A stretch of 64,000 nucleotides of DNA, from contig JBFWRK010000017.1 in the NCBI GenBank assembly GCA_050248955.1, positions 1-64,000 of the forward strand, read 5' to 3'. This document shows, piece by piece, positions 46,368-54,547 of this stretch. Below the pieces are notes generated by a model, which saw only the letters and a program-made list of their open reading frames with translations, had not been told where the DNA came from and did not search any database. Every line of letters begins with the position of its first letter. Within the stretch, counting starts at the first letter, position 1. The translations under genes and the position numbers were made by a program. The DNA comes from JBFWRK01 sp050248955. GTDB lineage: Bacteria > Actinomycetota > Acidimicrobiia > Acidimicrobiales > Ilumatobacteraceae.

Positions 46368-47131
46368 AGATCGACGAGATAGCGATCGATCAGATCGATG
46401 CTGGCGGGGAGCTCCTCGATCCAGCCGATGACGTGCCCACCGGCGAGCAACGGGAAGAGGTGCAGCTGCTCGAGCAGGTCGCGGAAGTGGTCGTGGGTCG
46501 CCTCGGTGCGGCTGGTCAGGATCAGCACCCGGTTGTCCTTGGCCGCGGCCGTCTCGCCGCCGTTGTACGCCTGGAGCACCTGGTCGCCGATCACGACCAT
46601 GGCCGCGTCCCGCTCGAGCGGTGGGCGGTCGCCGAAGTCGGTGTCGATCACCGCCAGGCAGTACACCTGGTCGGCAGCGACGCCGAGGGCCGCGCACTGG
46701 TCGTAGATCTGCCCGAGACGCAACCGCAGGACCGGCAGCGTGACCAAGCCGGTGAGGCTGTCGGTGCAGTCGAAGGCCTGGACGCCGTAGAGGTAGCCAT
46801 CCGCCCAGCCCTGGGCGAGCGCCACCCCGGCTTCGAACCGGCGGAGGGGCAACCCGACGACGCCAGCCACGCAGGCGAGGTCGCCGATCCACGCGGTCAG
46901 CTCGGTGAGCAGCCAGCCCTCGCCGCCCAGCTCACGCCCGAACCGGGCAAGCGCGCCGTTGAGCTGCTCGGGCCGGGTGGTGAGGGCATCCACCACGTCG
47001 TGGCAGGCCATCTCGACGGTGTGGGTCTCGCCGCGCACCGACCCGACGACGATCGTGATCCAACGATCGCACAGGTCGTCGTTCGTGGGGTGCTGGGCAG
47101 CGGGGCTGATTCGCGGCGGTCGGCGGCGCAT
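46358..47131 (-). CDS. Degenerate GGDEF-fold protein
   Basis: A 257-residue protein. The first about 115 residues look helical. From FDCTDSLTGLVTLPVLRLRL (124-139) the sequence follows the start of a GGDEF domain (consensus D.LTGL..R..L...L), and AVIDTDFGDRPPLERDAAMVVIGDQVL parallels the D.D.FK..ND..GH..GD..L segment. The signature itself is absent: at its expected place is DNRVLILTSRTEATHD. The metal-binding and catalytic residues are therefore lost, so it cannot be a normal diguanylate cyclase. It may bind nucleotide or act by interaction. It follows the MBL-Rieske gene by 75 bases on the same strand. Confidence 0.65.
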   Translation of the reverse strand: MRRRPPRISPAAQHPTNDDLCDRWITIVVGSVRGETHTVEMACHDVVDALTTRPEQLNGALARFGRELGGEGWLLTELTAWIGDLACVAGVVGLPLRRFEAGVALAQGWADGYLYGVQAFDCTDSLTGLVTLPVLRLRLGQIYDQCAALGVAADQVYCLAVIDTDFGDRPPLERDAAMVVIGDQVLQAYNGGETAAAKDNRVLILTSRTEATHDHFRDLLEQLHLFPLLAGGHVIGWIEELPASIDLIDRYLVDLAA

Positions 47132-47205
47132 GGACGTCTCCTTGTTCGGAGATGGAGACGTCGATCGCGCAGATCCGTGACGCCAGCAGCGCGAACCTTG
47201 CCGAT

Positions 47206-48804
47206 TCAGGCGGTCGTTCCACCACTCGTGAGCGGGATCTCACCGTTCGCGACCGGCGCAGGGCGAACCCGGAGAGAACGATCGGACGCCGTGAGGCACC
47301 GGCCCGTCTCGAGATCGAACCGCCATCCGTGCAGGGTGCAGGTCAGCGTGCCGTCCTCGATCTCGCCGAACACCGTGAGGTCGGCCTGCCGGTGGGGGCA
47401 GAAGCGTTCGAAGACGTACCCGCAGCGCTCGATCTCCTCGGACAGGTCGTCGTCGAACGGCTCCAGCTTCCGGTGCGCCTCTGCCTCGGCACGGCGCATC
47501 CGCTCCACCGAGAGCGACTTGAAGAAGTTGTAGAGGTACTCGTTGAACGCGCCGTCACGCCAGGCCCGGAACCGGCAGGAGAGGAAGAGCGCGTTGGACC
47601 AGTCGACCGCGTGCTCGGCGGTGACGGTCTCGACGAGCTCGCGCGGGATCTCGAAGCGGAAGCGGTGATCCTCGCCCGCGTAGCGACGAACCTCGCCGGC
47701 GGGGAAGTCGATCAGGACCTCCAGGTCGCCGGTCCGGAGGAGCGCCGCGGCGCCGACCGCGGCGCGCAGCGTGGGGGCGAGCGCGAGGAGCGGTTCCCAC
47801 CACGCCTTCAAGCGGTCGAACAAGTCGTCGGAGGGGGCGCGCCAGGTCGCCTTCTCCGCGGCGAGCCAAGCTGCCCAGTCGGACGCGTACGCCGCGAGGT
47901 ACTCGGCCTTGTGGGTGAAGATCCGCTCGACCTCCGCATCCGGCATCGGGTGGACGACGTCGGCGGGCACGTCGGCTGCCGTGACCTCGATCACCGTGCC
48001 GGGAATGGCGAGGATGCCCTTCCGCCCGACGGCACGGAGCCGCGCGATGAACGACTCCTGGTCGGGAAAGACCGACAGCTCGTCGCCGGACACCACGTTG
48101 AACTGGGACAGCGCGGGGTCGAGGAAGGCCGGAGGCCCGGCGGAGGGCACGACGTAGCGGGCGTCGATGCTCTCGACGTAGCGCATCGCCCGGGCGAACT
48201 GGCTCTCGACCTTCGCGTCGCAGAGCTCGCGCATCCGCTCCCGCGTCTCCTCGTAGACCATCGGGTACCAGATCGCCCCGGAGTACTGGAGCCAGTGCAG
48301 GTCGACGGGCCCGTGGCTGCGAAGTGCATCGAGGTCATGGGTACGGCAGTCGTTCTGGTTGACGATCCGCGCCGTGCCATCGCTGACCACGAGCGCGGAG
48401 TCGCCGCCCGGGCCGTCGGTGATCGACGTCTCGACGTGGATCGCGACCGTGAGCCCGCCGAGGTCGTGCTCCTGCTGGTCCTCGGTGCGCAGGATGTCGT
48501 GGAACCCGAACGCCTGCATCCGGCGCTCGAGCTCGTGCGTCGGGTAGCCCGGGATCAGGACCGTGGTCTCACGCGAGACGTGGTCGGCGAGGAACGCCTC
48601 GTCGAGGTGATCGCCGTGGAGGTGCGAGACGTAGAGGTAGTCGGGATGCTCGATCTTGTCGAGCAGCTCCTCGCTCAGCTGATCGTTGCGCGGGAAGACG
48701 AACCAGGAACCGAAGAAGGCCGGAACGAACCACGGATCGCACAGGATCGATCCGTGGGCGGTCTCGATGAGGATGCCGGCGTGACCGATCGAGGTGGCGC
48801 GCAT
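47206..48804 (-). CDS. Metallo-beta-lactamase fold protein with C-terminal Rieske domain
   Basis: A 532-residue protein. The N-terminal metallo-beta-lactamase fold has the metal motif SHLHGDHLD (His61, His63, Asp65, His66), with a start ATSIGHAGILIET typical of UlaG/CMP-Neu5Ac hydroxylase-like lactamases. The middle (about 290-450) is mostly helical, with an SCP2-like part (LEVLIDFPAGEVRRYAG). The end is a Rieske [2Fe-2S] site with CPH (469-471) and CTLHG (489-492), 17 residues apart as usual. CMP-sialic acid hydroxylase combines the same two domains, but with the Rieske part first, so here the order is reversed. It probably is a redox enzyme acting on a sugar or lipid. No sialic acid genes are adjacent. 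Confidence 0.88.
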   Translation of the reverse strand: MRATSIGHAGILIETAHGSILCDPWFVPAFFGSWFVFPRNDQLSEELLDKIEHPDYLYVSHLHGDHLDEAFLADHVSRETTVLIPGYPTHELERRMQAFGFHDILRTEDQQEHDLGGLTVAIHVETSITDGPGGDSALVVSDGTARIVNQNDCRTHDLDALRSHGPVDLHWLQYSGAIWYPMVYEETRERMRELCDAKVESQFARAMRYVESIDARYVVPSAGPPAFLDPALSQFNVVSGDELSVFPDQESFIARLRAVGRKGILAIPGTVIEVTAADVPADVVHPMPDAEVERIFTHKAEYLAAYASDWAAWLAAEKATWRAPSDDLFDRLKAWWEPLLALAPTLRAAVGAAALLRTGDLEVLIDFPAGEVRRYAGEDHRFRFEIPRELVETVTAEHAVDWSNALFLSCRFRAWRDGAFNEYLYNFFKSLSVERMRRAEAEAHRKLEPFDDDLSEEIERCGYVFERFCPHRQADLTVFGEIEDGTLTCTLHGWRFDLETGRCLTASDRSLRVRPAPVANGEIPLTSGGTTA

Positions 48805-48871
48805 CCCGCCGTTCTATCGGTTGCCACTTCGATGCACCCAGCGTCGTGCCGGGCACATCGAGCGGAGCGGA

Positions 48872-49501
48872 TCAGGCGACGGGCGGATCGGTGAACTGCT
48901 GGCCACCGCGGGCGACGTGCTCGGTCCACTGGCCACCGTCCCAGTAGCGCAGTTCGAAGCGACCCGACGGATCGGCGTACCAGCCGGCGGGGACCGCGGG
49001 CGCAGCGGCGGCCGGGGCGGACGCAACGGGCTCGACTGCAGCGACCGGCTCAGGAGTCGGTGTCGCCGTCGGGGTCGGCTCGGGCGTGTACACCGCGGCC
49101 GGCGTCGGCTCGGGTGTGGGCTCGGGGGTCGGTTCCGGGGTCGGTTCCGGCGCTGTCGTCACCGGTGATGCGCCCCAGCCCGCCGGCTCGCTCACCGGCT
49201 CGGTGACCGCCGCAGGCTCGGGCTCGGGGGCCCAGATGGATGCGGGCTCCGGCTCCGAGGTCGGCTCGGAGACGGGCTCGAGACCTTCGTCCACCGCGAC
49301 GTCGGCGAGCACGGGCTCCACCTCTGCCTCCGCCTCGGCGCTCGTCCCGGACCCCGTCGAGCGGCGCAGGAACGCCGTCACGTCGCCGCCGGTCTGGACG
49401 ATCGACACGACATCCCAGCCGTCGGCCGACTTCTCTGTGAGCTTGGTCGCCAACGCCGCTGGGTCGTACGAAGAGGCACTCACGGTCACGTACTCGTGCA
49501 T
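48872..49501 (-). CDS. DUF2510 protein with N-terminal DUF4177-like part
   Basis: A 209-residue protein. The N-terminus (about 1-50: MHEYVTVSASSYDPAALATK...GWDVVSIVQTGGDVTAFLRR) resembles the small DUF4177 domain. A long Pro/Glu/Thr-rich linker with repeated PEPTPEPTPE follows (about 55-165). The C-terminus (VPAGWYADPSGRFELRYWDGGQWTEHV) is a clear DUF2510 module, common at membrane-proximal ends of actinobacterial proteins. No signal peptide or helix is visible, so it is cytoplasmic. Function unknown. It stands 55 bases before the ABC ATPase gene in the same direction, but has no evident connection. Confidence 0.85.
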   Translation of the reverse strand: MHEYVTVSASSYDPAALATKLTEKSADGWDVVSIVQTGGDVTAFLRRSTGSGTSAEAEAEVEPVLADVAVDEGLEPVSEPTSEPEPASIWAPEPEPAAVTEPVSEPAGWGASPVTTAPEPTPEPTPEPTPEPTPAAVYTPEPTPTATPTPEPVAAVEPVASAPAAAAPAVPAGWYADPSGRFELRYWDGGQWTEHVARGGQQFTDPPVA

Positions 49502-49556
49502 GGGTGCGGAGAGTAGTGCAGTCGACCACGCCGAGACGGCGAATCCTCAAGATCTG

Positions 49557-50234
49557 TCACCCGAGGTGCTCACGAGCGACGTCGGCACTGCCCGGCCCGT
49601 CGTAGACGATCTCACCATCGGCCAGCACGACCATCCGCTCGGCCGTCGCCGCGAACGCGAGCTCGTGGGTCGCGACGATGGACGCGGCCTTGTGCGCGAC
49701 GTTGGCGGCCAGCATCTCGAGCAGCGCCTCGCGGCCACGGGCGTCGAGACCGACGAACGGCTCGTCCACGAGCATCAGGTCGAACGGTCGGCAGAAGGCC
49801 AGCGCGATCGCCGCCTTCTGCCGCAAGCCGCGGCTGAAGGTCGTCGGCAGGTCGTCCGAGCGTTCGTACAGCCCGACCTGGGCGAGGAGGTCGGCGGCGT
49901 TCTGCTCCCAGTCCGTCACGCCGTGCAGGCGCGACACGTACTCGATGTGCTCCCACACCGACAGGTCGTCGTAGAACGTCGGCGTGTCGGCGAGGTACGA
50001 CGTCAGCGCCCGGGCCCGCAGGTTCCCGGCGACCTGGCCGGCGATGCTGACCGAGCCGGCCGTCGGGTCGAGCATGCCGGCAGCCAACTTGAGGAACGTG
50101 CTCTTGCCCGAGCCGTTGTGGCCGATCAGCGCGACCTGCTCGCCGCGCTCGACGCGCAGATCGATGGGTAGCAGCGCCGGGCGGTCGCCGTAGTCCTTCG
50201 CCAGCGCTGTCGCCTGCAACATCGGTGTGCTCAC
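49557..50234 (-). CDS. ABC transporter ATP-binding protein
   Basis: A 225-residue ATPase with Walker A GHNGSGKST, a signature FSRGLRQKAAIALAF in place of LSGGQ, Walker B LMLVDEPFVGLD and an H-loop THE. The departure from LSGGQ (SRGLRQK) is typical of the ABC-2 type exporter group. GTG 50234 overlaps the stop of the membrane gene at 50231, so the two are coupled. It is the motor of a two-component exporter with the following protein. Confidence 0.92.
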   Translation of the reverse strand: MSTPMLQATALAKDYGDRPALLPIDLRVERGEQVALIGHNGSGKSTFLKLAAGMLDPTAGSVSIAGQVAGNLRARALTSYLADTPTFYDDLSVWEHIEYVSRLHGVTDWEQNAADLLAQVGLYERSDDLPTTFSRGLRQKAAIALAFCRPFDLMLVDEPFVGLDARGREALLEMLAANVAHKAASIVATHELAFAATAERMVVLADGEIVYDGPGSADVAREHLG

Positions 50235-51883
50235 GCTGCGCCTCCGGTCGAACGCTGGATGGTCTGCCTGCCGCTCGCGTCGAGCTTGAGGTTCTGCCAC
50301 CAGATCTTGAACTGCGGCCGTCGCTCGACCCACATCGCGACGAGCACCACCACGACCAGGACGCCGATCGCGCCGCGGACCGCGGCAGCGAGCTGGTCGT
50401 CGCCGCGCTCGTTCGCCTCGCGGGCGAGCAGCACCGGGATCACCCCGGCCACGGCGACGAGCGGCGGCCACAGCAGGCGCAGGGTCATCGTGATCCCTGC
50501 CACCTCGGGCGGCAACATCGCCCCGCTGATCTCGGACGTGAACGGATCGGGCGCGCCGGCGATCGTGTTCAGCGCCGCGCCCGCGCCGCCGGCGAGCGCG
50601 ATCGTCGGCCCGAGCAGCGCGGCGACGGTGATGCCGTCAGCGCTCTGCTCCACGAGCACCGCGATCGCCGCGCCCACGAAGCCGAACACCAGCAGCACGA
50701 TCGCCGGCACGATCGTCAGGTGCTGGTGCAGCCGGCCGGCGGGGACCGGCAGCGCATCGGTCCGCTCGGGGTGGTCGAGCTCCTGGGCGAGCGGCTCGAG
50801 CGCCTCCAGACCGAGCAGGAAGGCCATCAACCCGGCCGGGATGATCGCCGGTGTCGTCCCGCGGTGCGCGGCAACTGCAGTCCCGGCACAGCCGCCGGTC
50901 AGGAGGAGCATTCGTACGAGGCGGCGACCGGGGAAGCGGGCGACGCTCGCCCAGCTCCGCCGCCACGAGGCCGGGCCGCGTCCCGGGAAGGTGAACCACG
51001 GCCGGTGGCGGGCGTGCTCGAGGCTGAGCTGGCGACGCAGCAGCGTCACCGTGCGCACGTCCTGGAGCGTCACGGCGAAGCGCAGCTGCGCAACGAGTGC
51101 ACTGCGCCGGACGAGCTGCTCGAGCGAGAATCGCCCGAGCAACGCGAAGCCGGCGACGTTCAGCGCGACGGCGGCGAGCGGCGCGACGACATCGACGAGC
51201 GACACCTGATCCGGCCACAGCACGATGCCGCCGACCGTGTCGAACGGCCCCGCTGGAAGCGTGCCGGCGAGTGCGGCGGCCTGGACGACGAGCAGTGCGC
51301 CGCCGATCGCGGTCGCCTGCCACTGCGGGAGGTGGACGCCGTGGGCAACGAGGGCGGCGCCGCTGAACGCGAGCGCGAGCGTGCCACCGGCGACCGCGCC
51401 CGAGACGACCCACGCGCCGACGCTGCCGTCGATCCGTCGCCCGAGCAGCTGTGCGGCGACGGCGCCGACGACCGTGCCGACGAAGAGCAGCGTCCGGATC
51501 CGCTGGTAGGCGGGGCGGCGCAGTGCACTGGCCCGATCGACCGGCGCGAGCAGGACGATGCGCACCTCGGCCTCCTCGATCGCGAGCGGACCGCCGCGGG
51601 CTCCCGAGCGCAGGCCGAGGAAGACCGCGAGCGCGGCGACCAGGCCCACGAGGGCGGGCAGGTGGGATCGGACGTCGGCGACACCGTCGGCGTTCAGCAG
51701 GTCGTCCTGCACCGCTGCGGACAGCCACAGCACGAGCCCGCCCCCGCCGAGCGCGACGAGGTACACGCGGTAGGCGACCTCGAACCACTCGAGCTCGGCG
51801 ACGCGGTTGCGCCGCCGGGTCCGGCGCAGCTCGTGGAGGACCTCGGGCGCCGTCTCGTGATCGAGTTGCAGCTCCTCAGCCAC
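50231..51883 (-). CDS. ABC-2-like membrane component
   Basis: A 550-residue integral membrane protein with about 12 hydrophobic segments, from FEVAYRVYLVALGGGGLVLWLS to VRGAIGVLVVVVLVAMWV. Between helices it has soluble pieces such as LAIEEAEVRIVLLAPVDR and LRRQLSLEHARHRPW. This is the pattern of large ABC-2 exporter permeases that bear both membrane halves in one chain. GTG 51883 overlaps the rhodanese stop by 8 bases and the downstream ATPase by 4 bases, so three genes form one operon. The substrate is unknown. Confidence 0.8.
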   Translation of the reverse strand: MAEELQLDHETAPEVLHELRRTRRRNRVAELEWFEVAYRVYLVALGGGGLVLWLSAAVQDDLLNADGVADVRSHLPALVGLVAALAVFLGLRSGARGGPLAIEEAEVRIVLLAPVDRASALRRPAYQRIRTLLFVGTVVGAVAAQLLGRRIDGSVGAWVVSGAVAGGTLALAFSGAALVAHGVHLPQWQATAIGGALLVVQAAALAGTLPAGPFDTVGGIVLWPDQVSLVDVVAPLAAVALNVAGFALLGRFSLEQLVRRSALVAQLRFAVTLQDVRTVTLLRRQLSLEHARHRPWFTFPGRGPASWRRSWASVARFPGRRLVRMLLLTGGCAGTAVAAHRGTTPAIIPAGLMAFLLGLEALEPLAQELDHPERTDALPVPAGRLHQHLTIVPAIVLLVFGFVGAAIAVLVEQSADGITVAALLGPTIALAGGAGAALNTIAGAPDPFTSEISGAMLPPEVAGITMTLRLLWPPLVAVAGVIPVLLAREANERGDDQLAAAVRGAIGVLVVVVLVAMWVERRPQFKIWWQNLKLDASGRQTIQRSTGGAA

Positions 51884-52703
51884 CGGTGGCGACCTGGCGC
51901 AGCGCATCGCTCGACCATCCCGACCACGAGGCGACGTACAGCCTGGTGTCGTCGATGCCGGCACGCTCGAGACCGAGCAGATCAGCGCAGGCGGAGACGC
52001 CGGAACCGCAGTAGCACACGACTGTTCGCCCGCTGCCCGCGCCGAGATCGGCGTAGTGCTCGGCGAGCTCAGCCGGCGACCGGAAGCGGCCGGTCGTCGG
52101 GTCGAGGTTCGCGGACCACGGCGCGTTCCCGGCGCCGGGGACGTGGCCGGCGCGTGCATCGATCGGTTCGGTCTCCCCGCGGAACCGCTCCTGGGCGCGG
52201 GCATCGAGCACGACGGAGTCGGGCGCCTGCGCGAAGACGGCCGTCTGGTCGGCCGTGGCGAACCGATCGACCGGCCACGGCCGGACCGTGAAGCTCGCCG
52301 AGCCCACCGAGCGGGCGGGGCCCTGTTCGAGGTCGGCAGTCCAGGCCTGCAGGCCGCCGTCGAGCAGCGCGGCGTCGTGCCCCAGGATCCGCAGCATCCA
52401 CACGAGCCGGCCCGCCGTTCCGCCCCCGCTGTCGTCGTACGCGATCACCGGGGTGTCGTCGCCGATGCCGAGCCGGCTCATCGCCGCGGCGAACTCCTCG
52501 GGCGTGGGGAAGGGGTGGCGGCCCGCGGTGACCGGCTGGCCATGGCCGGCGAGATCGTGGTCGAGATCCACGTAGATCGCTCCGGGGACGTGCCCGGCCT
52601 CGTACGCGGCGCGCCCCGACCGACCGTCGAGGTACCACCGCACGTCGGCGACCAGGGCCGAAGGGCTCGACCGCAGCTGGTCAACCGTCACCACAGGTTC
52701 CAT
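51876..52703 (-). CDS. sseA: Thiosulfate/3-mercaptopyruvate sulfurtransferase (two rhodanese domains)
   Basis: A 275-residue protein with two rhodanese domains. The N-terminal inactive domain has ADVRWYLDG...YEAGHVPGAIYVDLD, and the C-terminal one carries the catalytic cysteine in VVCYCGSGVSACAD (about 238-242). The CGSGVSA loop is that of mercaptopyruvate sulfurtransferases rather than the CRKGVT of thiosulfate enzymes. It transfers sulfur to cyanide, thioredoxin or other acceptors in the cytoplasm. ATG 52703 is the usual start; a GTG immediately upstream is possible. It overlaps the ABC-2 membrane gene, and its start is divergent from the DsbB gene. Confidence 0.92.
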   Translation of the reverse strand: MEPVVTVDQLRSSPSALVADVRWYLDGRSGRAAYEAGHVPGAIYVDLDHDLAGHGQPVTAGRHPFPTPEEFAAAMSRLGIGDDTPVIAYDDSGGGTAGRLVWMLRILGHDAALLDGGLQAWTADLEQGPARSVGSASFTVRPWPVDRFATADQTAVFAQAPDSVVLDARAQERFRGETEPIDARAGHVPGAGNAPWSANLDPTTGRFRSPAELAEHYADLGAGSGRTVVCYCGSGVSACADLLGLERAGIDDTRLYVASWSGWSSDALRQVATGG

Positions 52704-52740
52704 CACGTCCGCGATGCTGCCACGCGGATCCACCGGCAGA

Positions 52741-53286
52741 ATGGTCCCCGTGAACCAGCGGGCGATGCAGCTCTTCTTCTCATTGCTCGCACTGATCGCC
52801 CTCGGCGGCGCCGTGCTGCTCGTGCTCGACCAGCTCACTCGTCGCCGGCTGCGGCCTCTGCAGCAGTTGCGCGACGGTGTCGCATCGATCGCCGTCCCGC
52901 TCGCCGCGCTCGTCGCGGTCACCTCGATGGTCGGCAGTCTGTACTTCTCCGAGGTCGCGAACCTCGTCCCGTGCCAGCTCTGCTGGTACCAGCGGATCGC
53001 GATGTACTCGCTGGCGGTCGTCCTCGTCGTCGCAGCCATCCGCCGTGATCGCGGCATCCGCTTCTACGCCTGGCCGCTCGCCGCCATCGGCGCCGGCATC
53101 TCCACGTACCACTACCTGATCGAGTGGTGGCCCGATCTCGAATCCGACGGCGTGTGCTCGGTCTCCGTGCCGTGCACCTTCGTCTGGTTCCGGCGGCTCG
53201 GGTTCGTCACCCTCCCGTTCATGGCGCTGTGCGGCTTCCTCGCCGTCATCGTGCTGCTCACCTGTCGCCCCGAGGAGGAGCGCTGA
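52741..53286 (+). CDS. DsbB/BdbC-type disulfide bond formation membrane protein
   Basis: A 181-residue four-helix membrane protein. The first redox pair is in LVPCQLCWYQRIAMYSLAV (CxxC, followed by the quinone-binding Arg), and the second is CSVSVPC in the outer loop. Helices are at about 8-28, 40-65, 78-95 and 150-172. DsbB oxidises a thioredoxin-like partner and passes electrons to quinone. The first helix (QLFFSLLALIALGGAVLLVL) is additional to the core. ATG 52741 is chosen, GTG 52750 is an alternative. The stop codon overlaps the start of a thioredoxin-fold gene by one base (TGATG), so the pair is a dedicated disulfide-forming unit. Confidence 0.92.
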   Translation: MVPVNQRAMQLFFSLLALIALGGAVLLVLDQLTRRRLRPLQQLRDGVASIAVPLAALVAVTSMVGSLYFSEVANLVPCQLCWYQRIAMYSLAVVLVVAAIRRDRGIRFYAWPLAAIGAGISTYHYLIEWWPDLESDGVCSVSVPCTFVWFRRLGFVTLPFMALCGFLAVIVLLTCRPEEER

Positions 53287-54038
53287 TGTCATCGTCCCGA
53301 TCCACCACACCGTCCCGATCCACCACACCGTCCCGAGGGAGCTCCCCTGCGCCCCGCCGCGGGCTGCTCGTCGGAGGCATCGTCGCCGCGCTGGTCGTCG
53401 TCGCGCTGATCGTCGCCGTCGTGGCGTCGGGCGGGGATGACGACGACGAGGCGCAGGACACGCCTGCCGCGACGACGGTCGCCGGCTCGGACAGCGGAGC
53501 GGGCGCGGCACCTGGCGAAGCCGTCGGTGCGGCCGAGCAGCAGCCGGTCACCGTCGAGGGAGCGGCACTGCCCGAGCTCGGGGACGGCGACGACCCTGCG
53601 GTCGGCACGACCGCGCCCACGCTGCAGGGCTACTCGTTCGATGGATCGCCGCTCGAGGTTGCCGCCGGCGGGACCGACAAGATGATCGTCTTCCTCGCCC
53701 ACTGGTGCCCCCACTGCAACCGTGAGGTGCCGCGCCTGCTGCAGTGGCAGGAAGAGGGGCGCGTGCCGGACGGGCTCGAAGTGATCGGTGTCGCCACCGG
53801 GTCTGACGAGAACTCGCCGAACTACCCGCCGTCGGCCTGGCTGCAGGACCTCGGTTGGACATGGCCGACGCTCGCCGACTCACCGGAGCACGCCGCTGCG
53901 CAGGCCTACGGTGTGAGCGGCTTCCCGTTCTTCGCGATCGTCGGTGCGGACGGCACGGTGAAGGCCCGCTTCAGCGGCGAGATGGAAGTCGATGATCTCG
54001 ACGCCGCCGTCCGCGACGCCCTCGCCACCCCCGCCTGA
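53286..54038 (+). CDS. Membrane-anchored thioredoxin-fold protein (TlpA/DsbE-like)
   Basis: A 250-residue protein with a short Ser/Thr-rich N-terminus, a transmembrane helix at about 25-48 (GLLVGGIVAALVVVALIVAVV), an acidic linker to about residue 105, and a thioredoxin domain (about 108-250). The redox motif is FLAHWCPHCNREVPRLL; a cis-Pro is in SGFPFFAIVGADG. It is therefore an extracytoplasmic thiol-disulfide oxidoreductase and the likely partner of the DsbB-type protein encoded just upstream. The first 15 codons include an 18-nt tandem duplication (SRSTTP twice). Confidence 0.92.
   Translation: MSSSRSTTPSRSTTPSRGSSPAPRRGLLVGGIVAALVVVALIVAVVASGGDDDDEAQDTPAATTVAGSDSGAGAAPGEAVGAAEQQPVTVEGAALPELGDGDDPAVGTTAPTLQGYSFDGSPLEVAAGGTDKMIVFLAHWCPHCNREVPRLLQWQEEGRVPDGLEVIGVATGSDENSPNYPPSAWLQDLGWTWPTLADSPEHAAAQAYGVSGFPFFAIVGADGTVKARFSGEMEVDDLDAAVRDALATPA
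53295..53336 (+). repeat. 18-nt tandem duplication in the thioredoxin gene
   Basis: TCCCGATCCACCACACCG at 53295-53312 is repeated exactly at 53313-53330, with TCCCGA of a third unit. In frame, it encodes SRSTTP twice in the cytoplasmic N-terminus. Confidence 0.8.
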
Positions 54039-54547
54039 CGACGCGCCTGACGACGAAACGACCCCCCAAACCGCCACGAAGCCACCAGCAGTTCCGCGCA
54101 ACCACGAGGCTCTTTCACCCCAGGCGCAGCAGCACCAGCTCTCCGGGCGCCCGTCGCCACAAAGGCGGCTGCGGGCCCGGCGCGCGGCCCAGTCCCGCTC
54201 TCCCCGGGTTCTCTGCTCGCCAACGACTCCCCACCGGTTCTTCGCTCCCATCCGGACAGCCAACGACCTCGCCCGATCAGAGATCGGGGCTGGTGACGCG
54301 GATGAGCAGAGAAACGGCGTGGCTGGGTCTCGTCGCTCCGATGACGGCTTCGCACCAGCACACTCGGCTCCGTGTCAGGACCCCCGAAAGTTGTCAGCGA
54401 ATCCGTTGGGTCCAGCGCACAAACGCCGCAACGTCGTGATCGCCGGGGTGGCCACCGGGCAGGGATGAAATGGGGACGCGACCACTCGCCCCCATTTGTC
54501 CCTCACTGCTCGCCGGAGCGCGCGGGGTCCGGCTGGGCCGCCGGCGG
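54039..54547. other. Repeat-containing intergenic region
   Basis: About 510 bases between converging genes (thioredoxin-fold and larC). It holds copy C of the 105-bp element and its flanks, including TCGCCACAAAGGC (about 54151) also present near copy B. Similarity to copy A continues past the element to about 54409 (GCGAATCCGTTG). I see no gene and no clear terminator. Confidence 0.6.
54209..54313 (+). repeat. 105-bp interspersed element, copy C
   Basis: Exact TTCTCTGCTC and GAGCAGAGAA ends, the same 105-base length as A and B. It differs from B at about 7 and from A at about 11 positions. The internal hairpin CCGATC-aga-GATCGG is intact. Confidence 0.85.
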
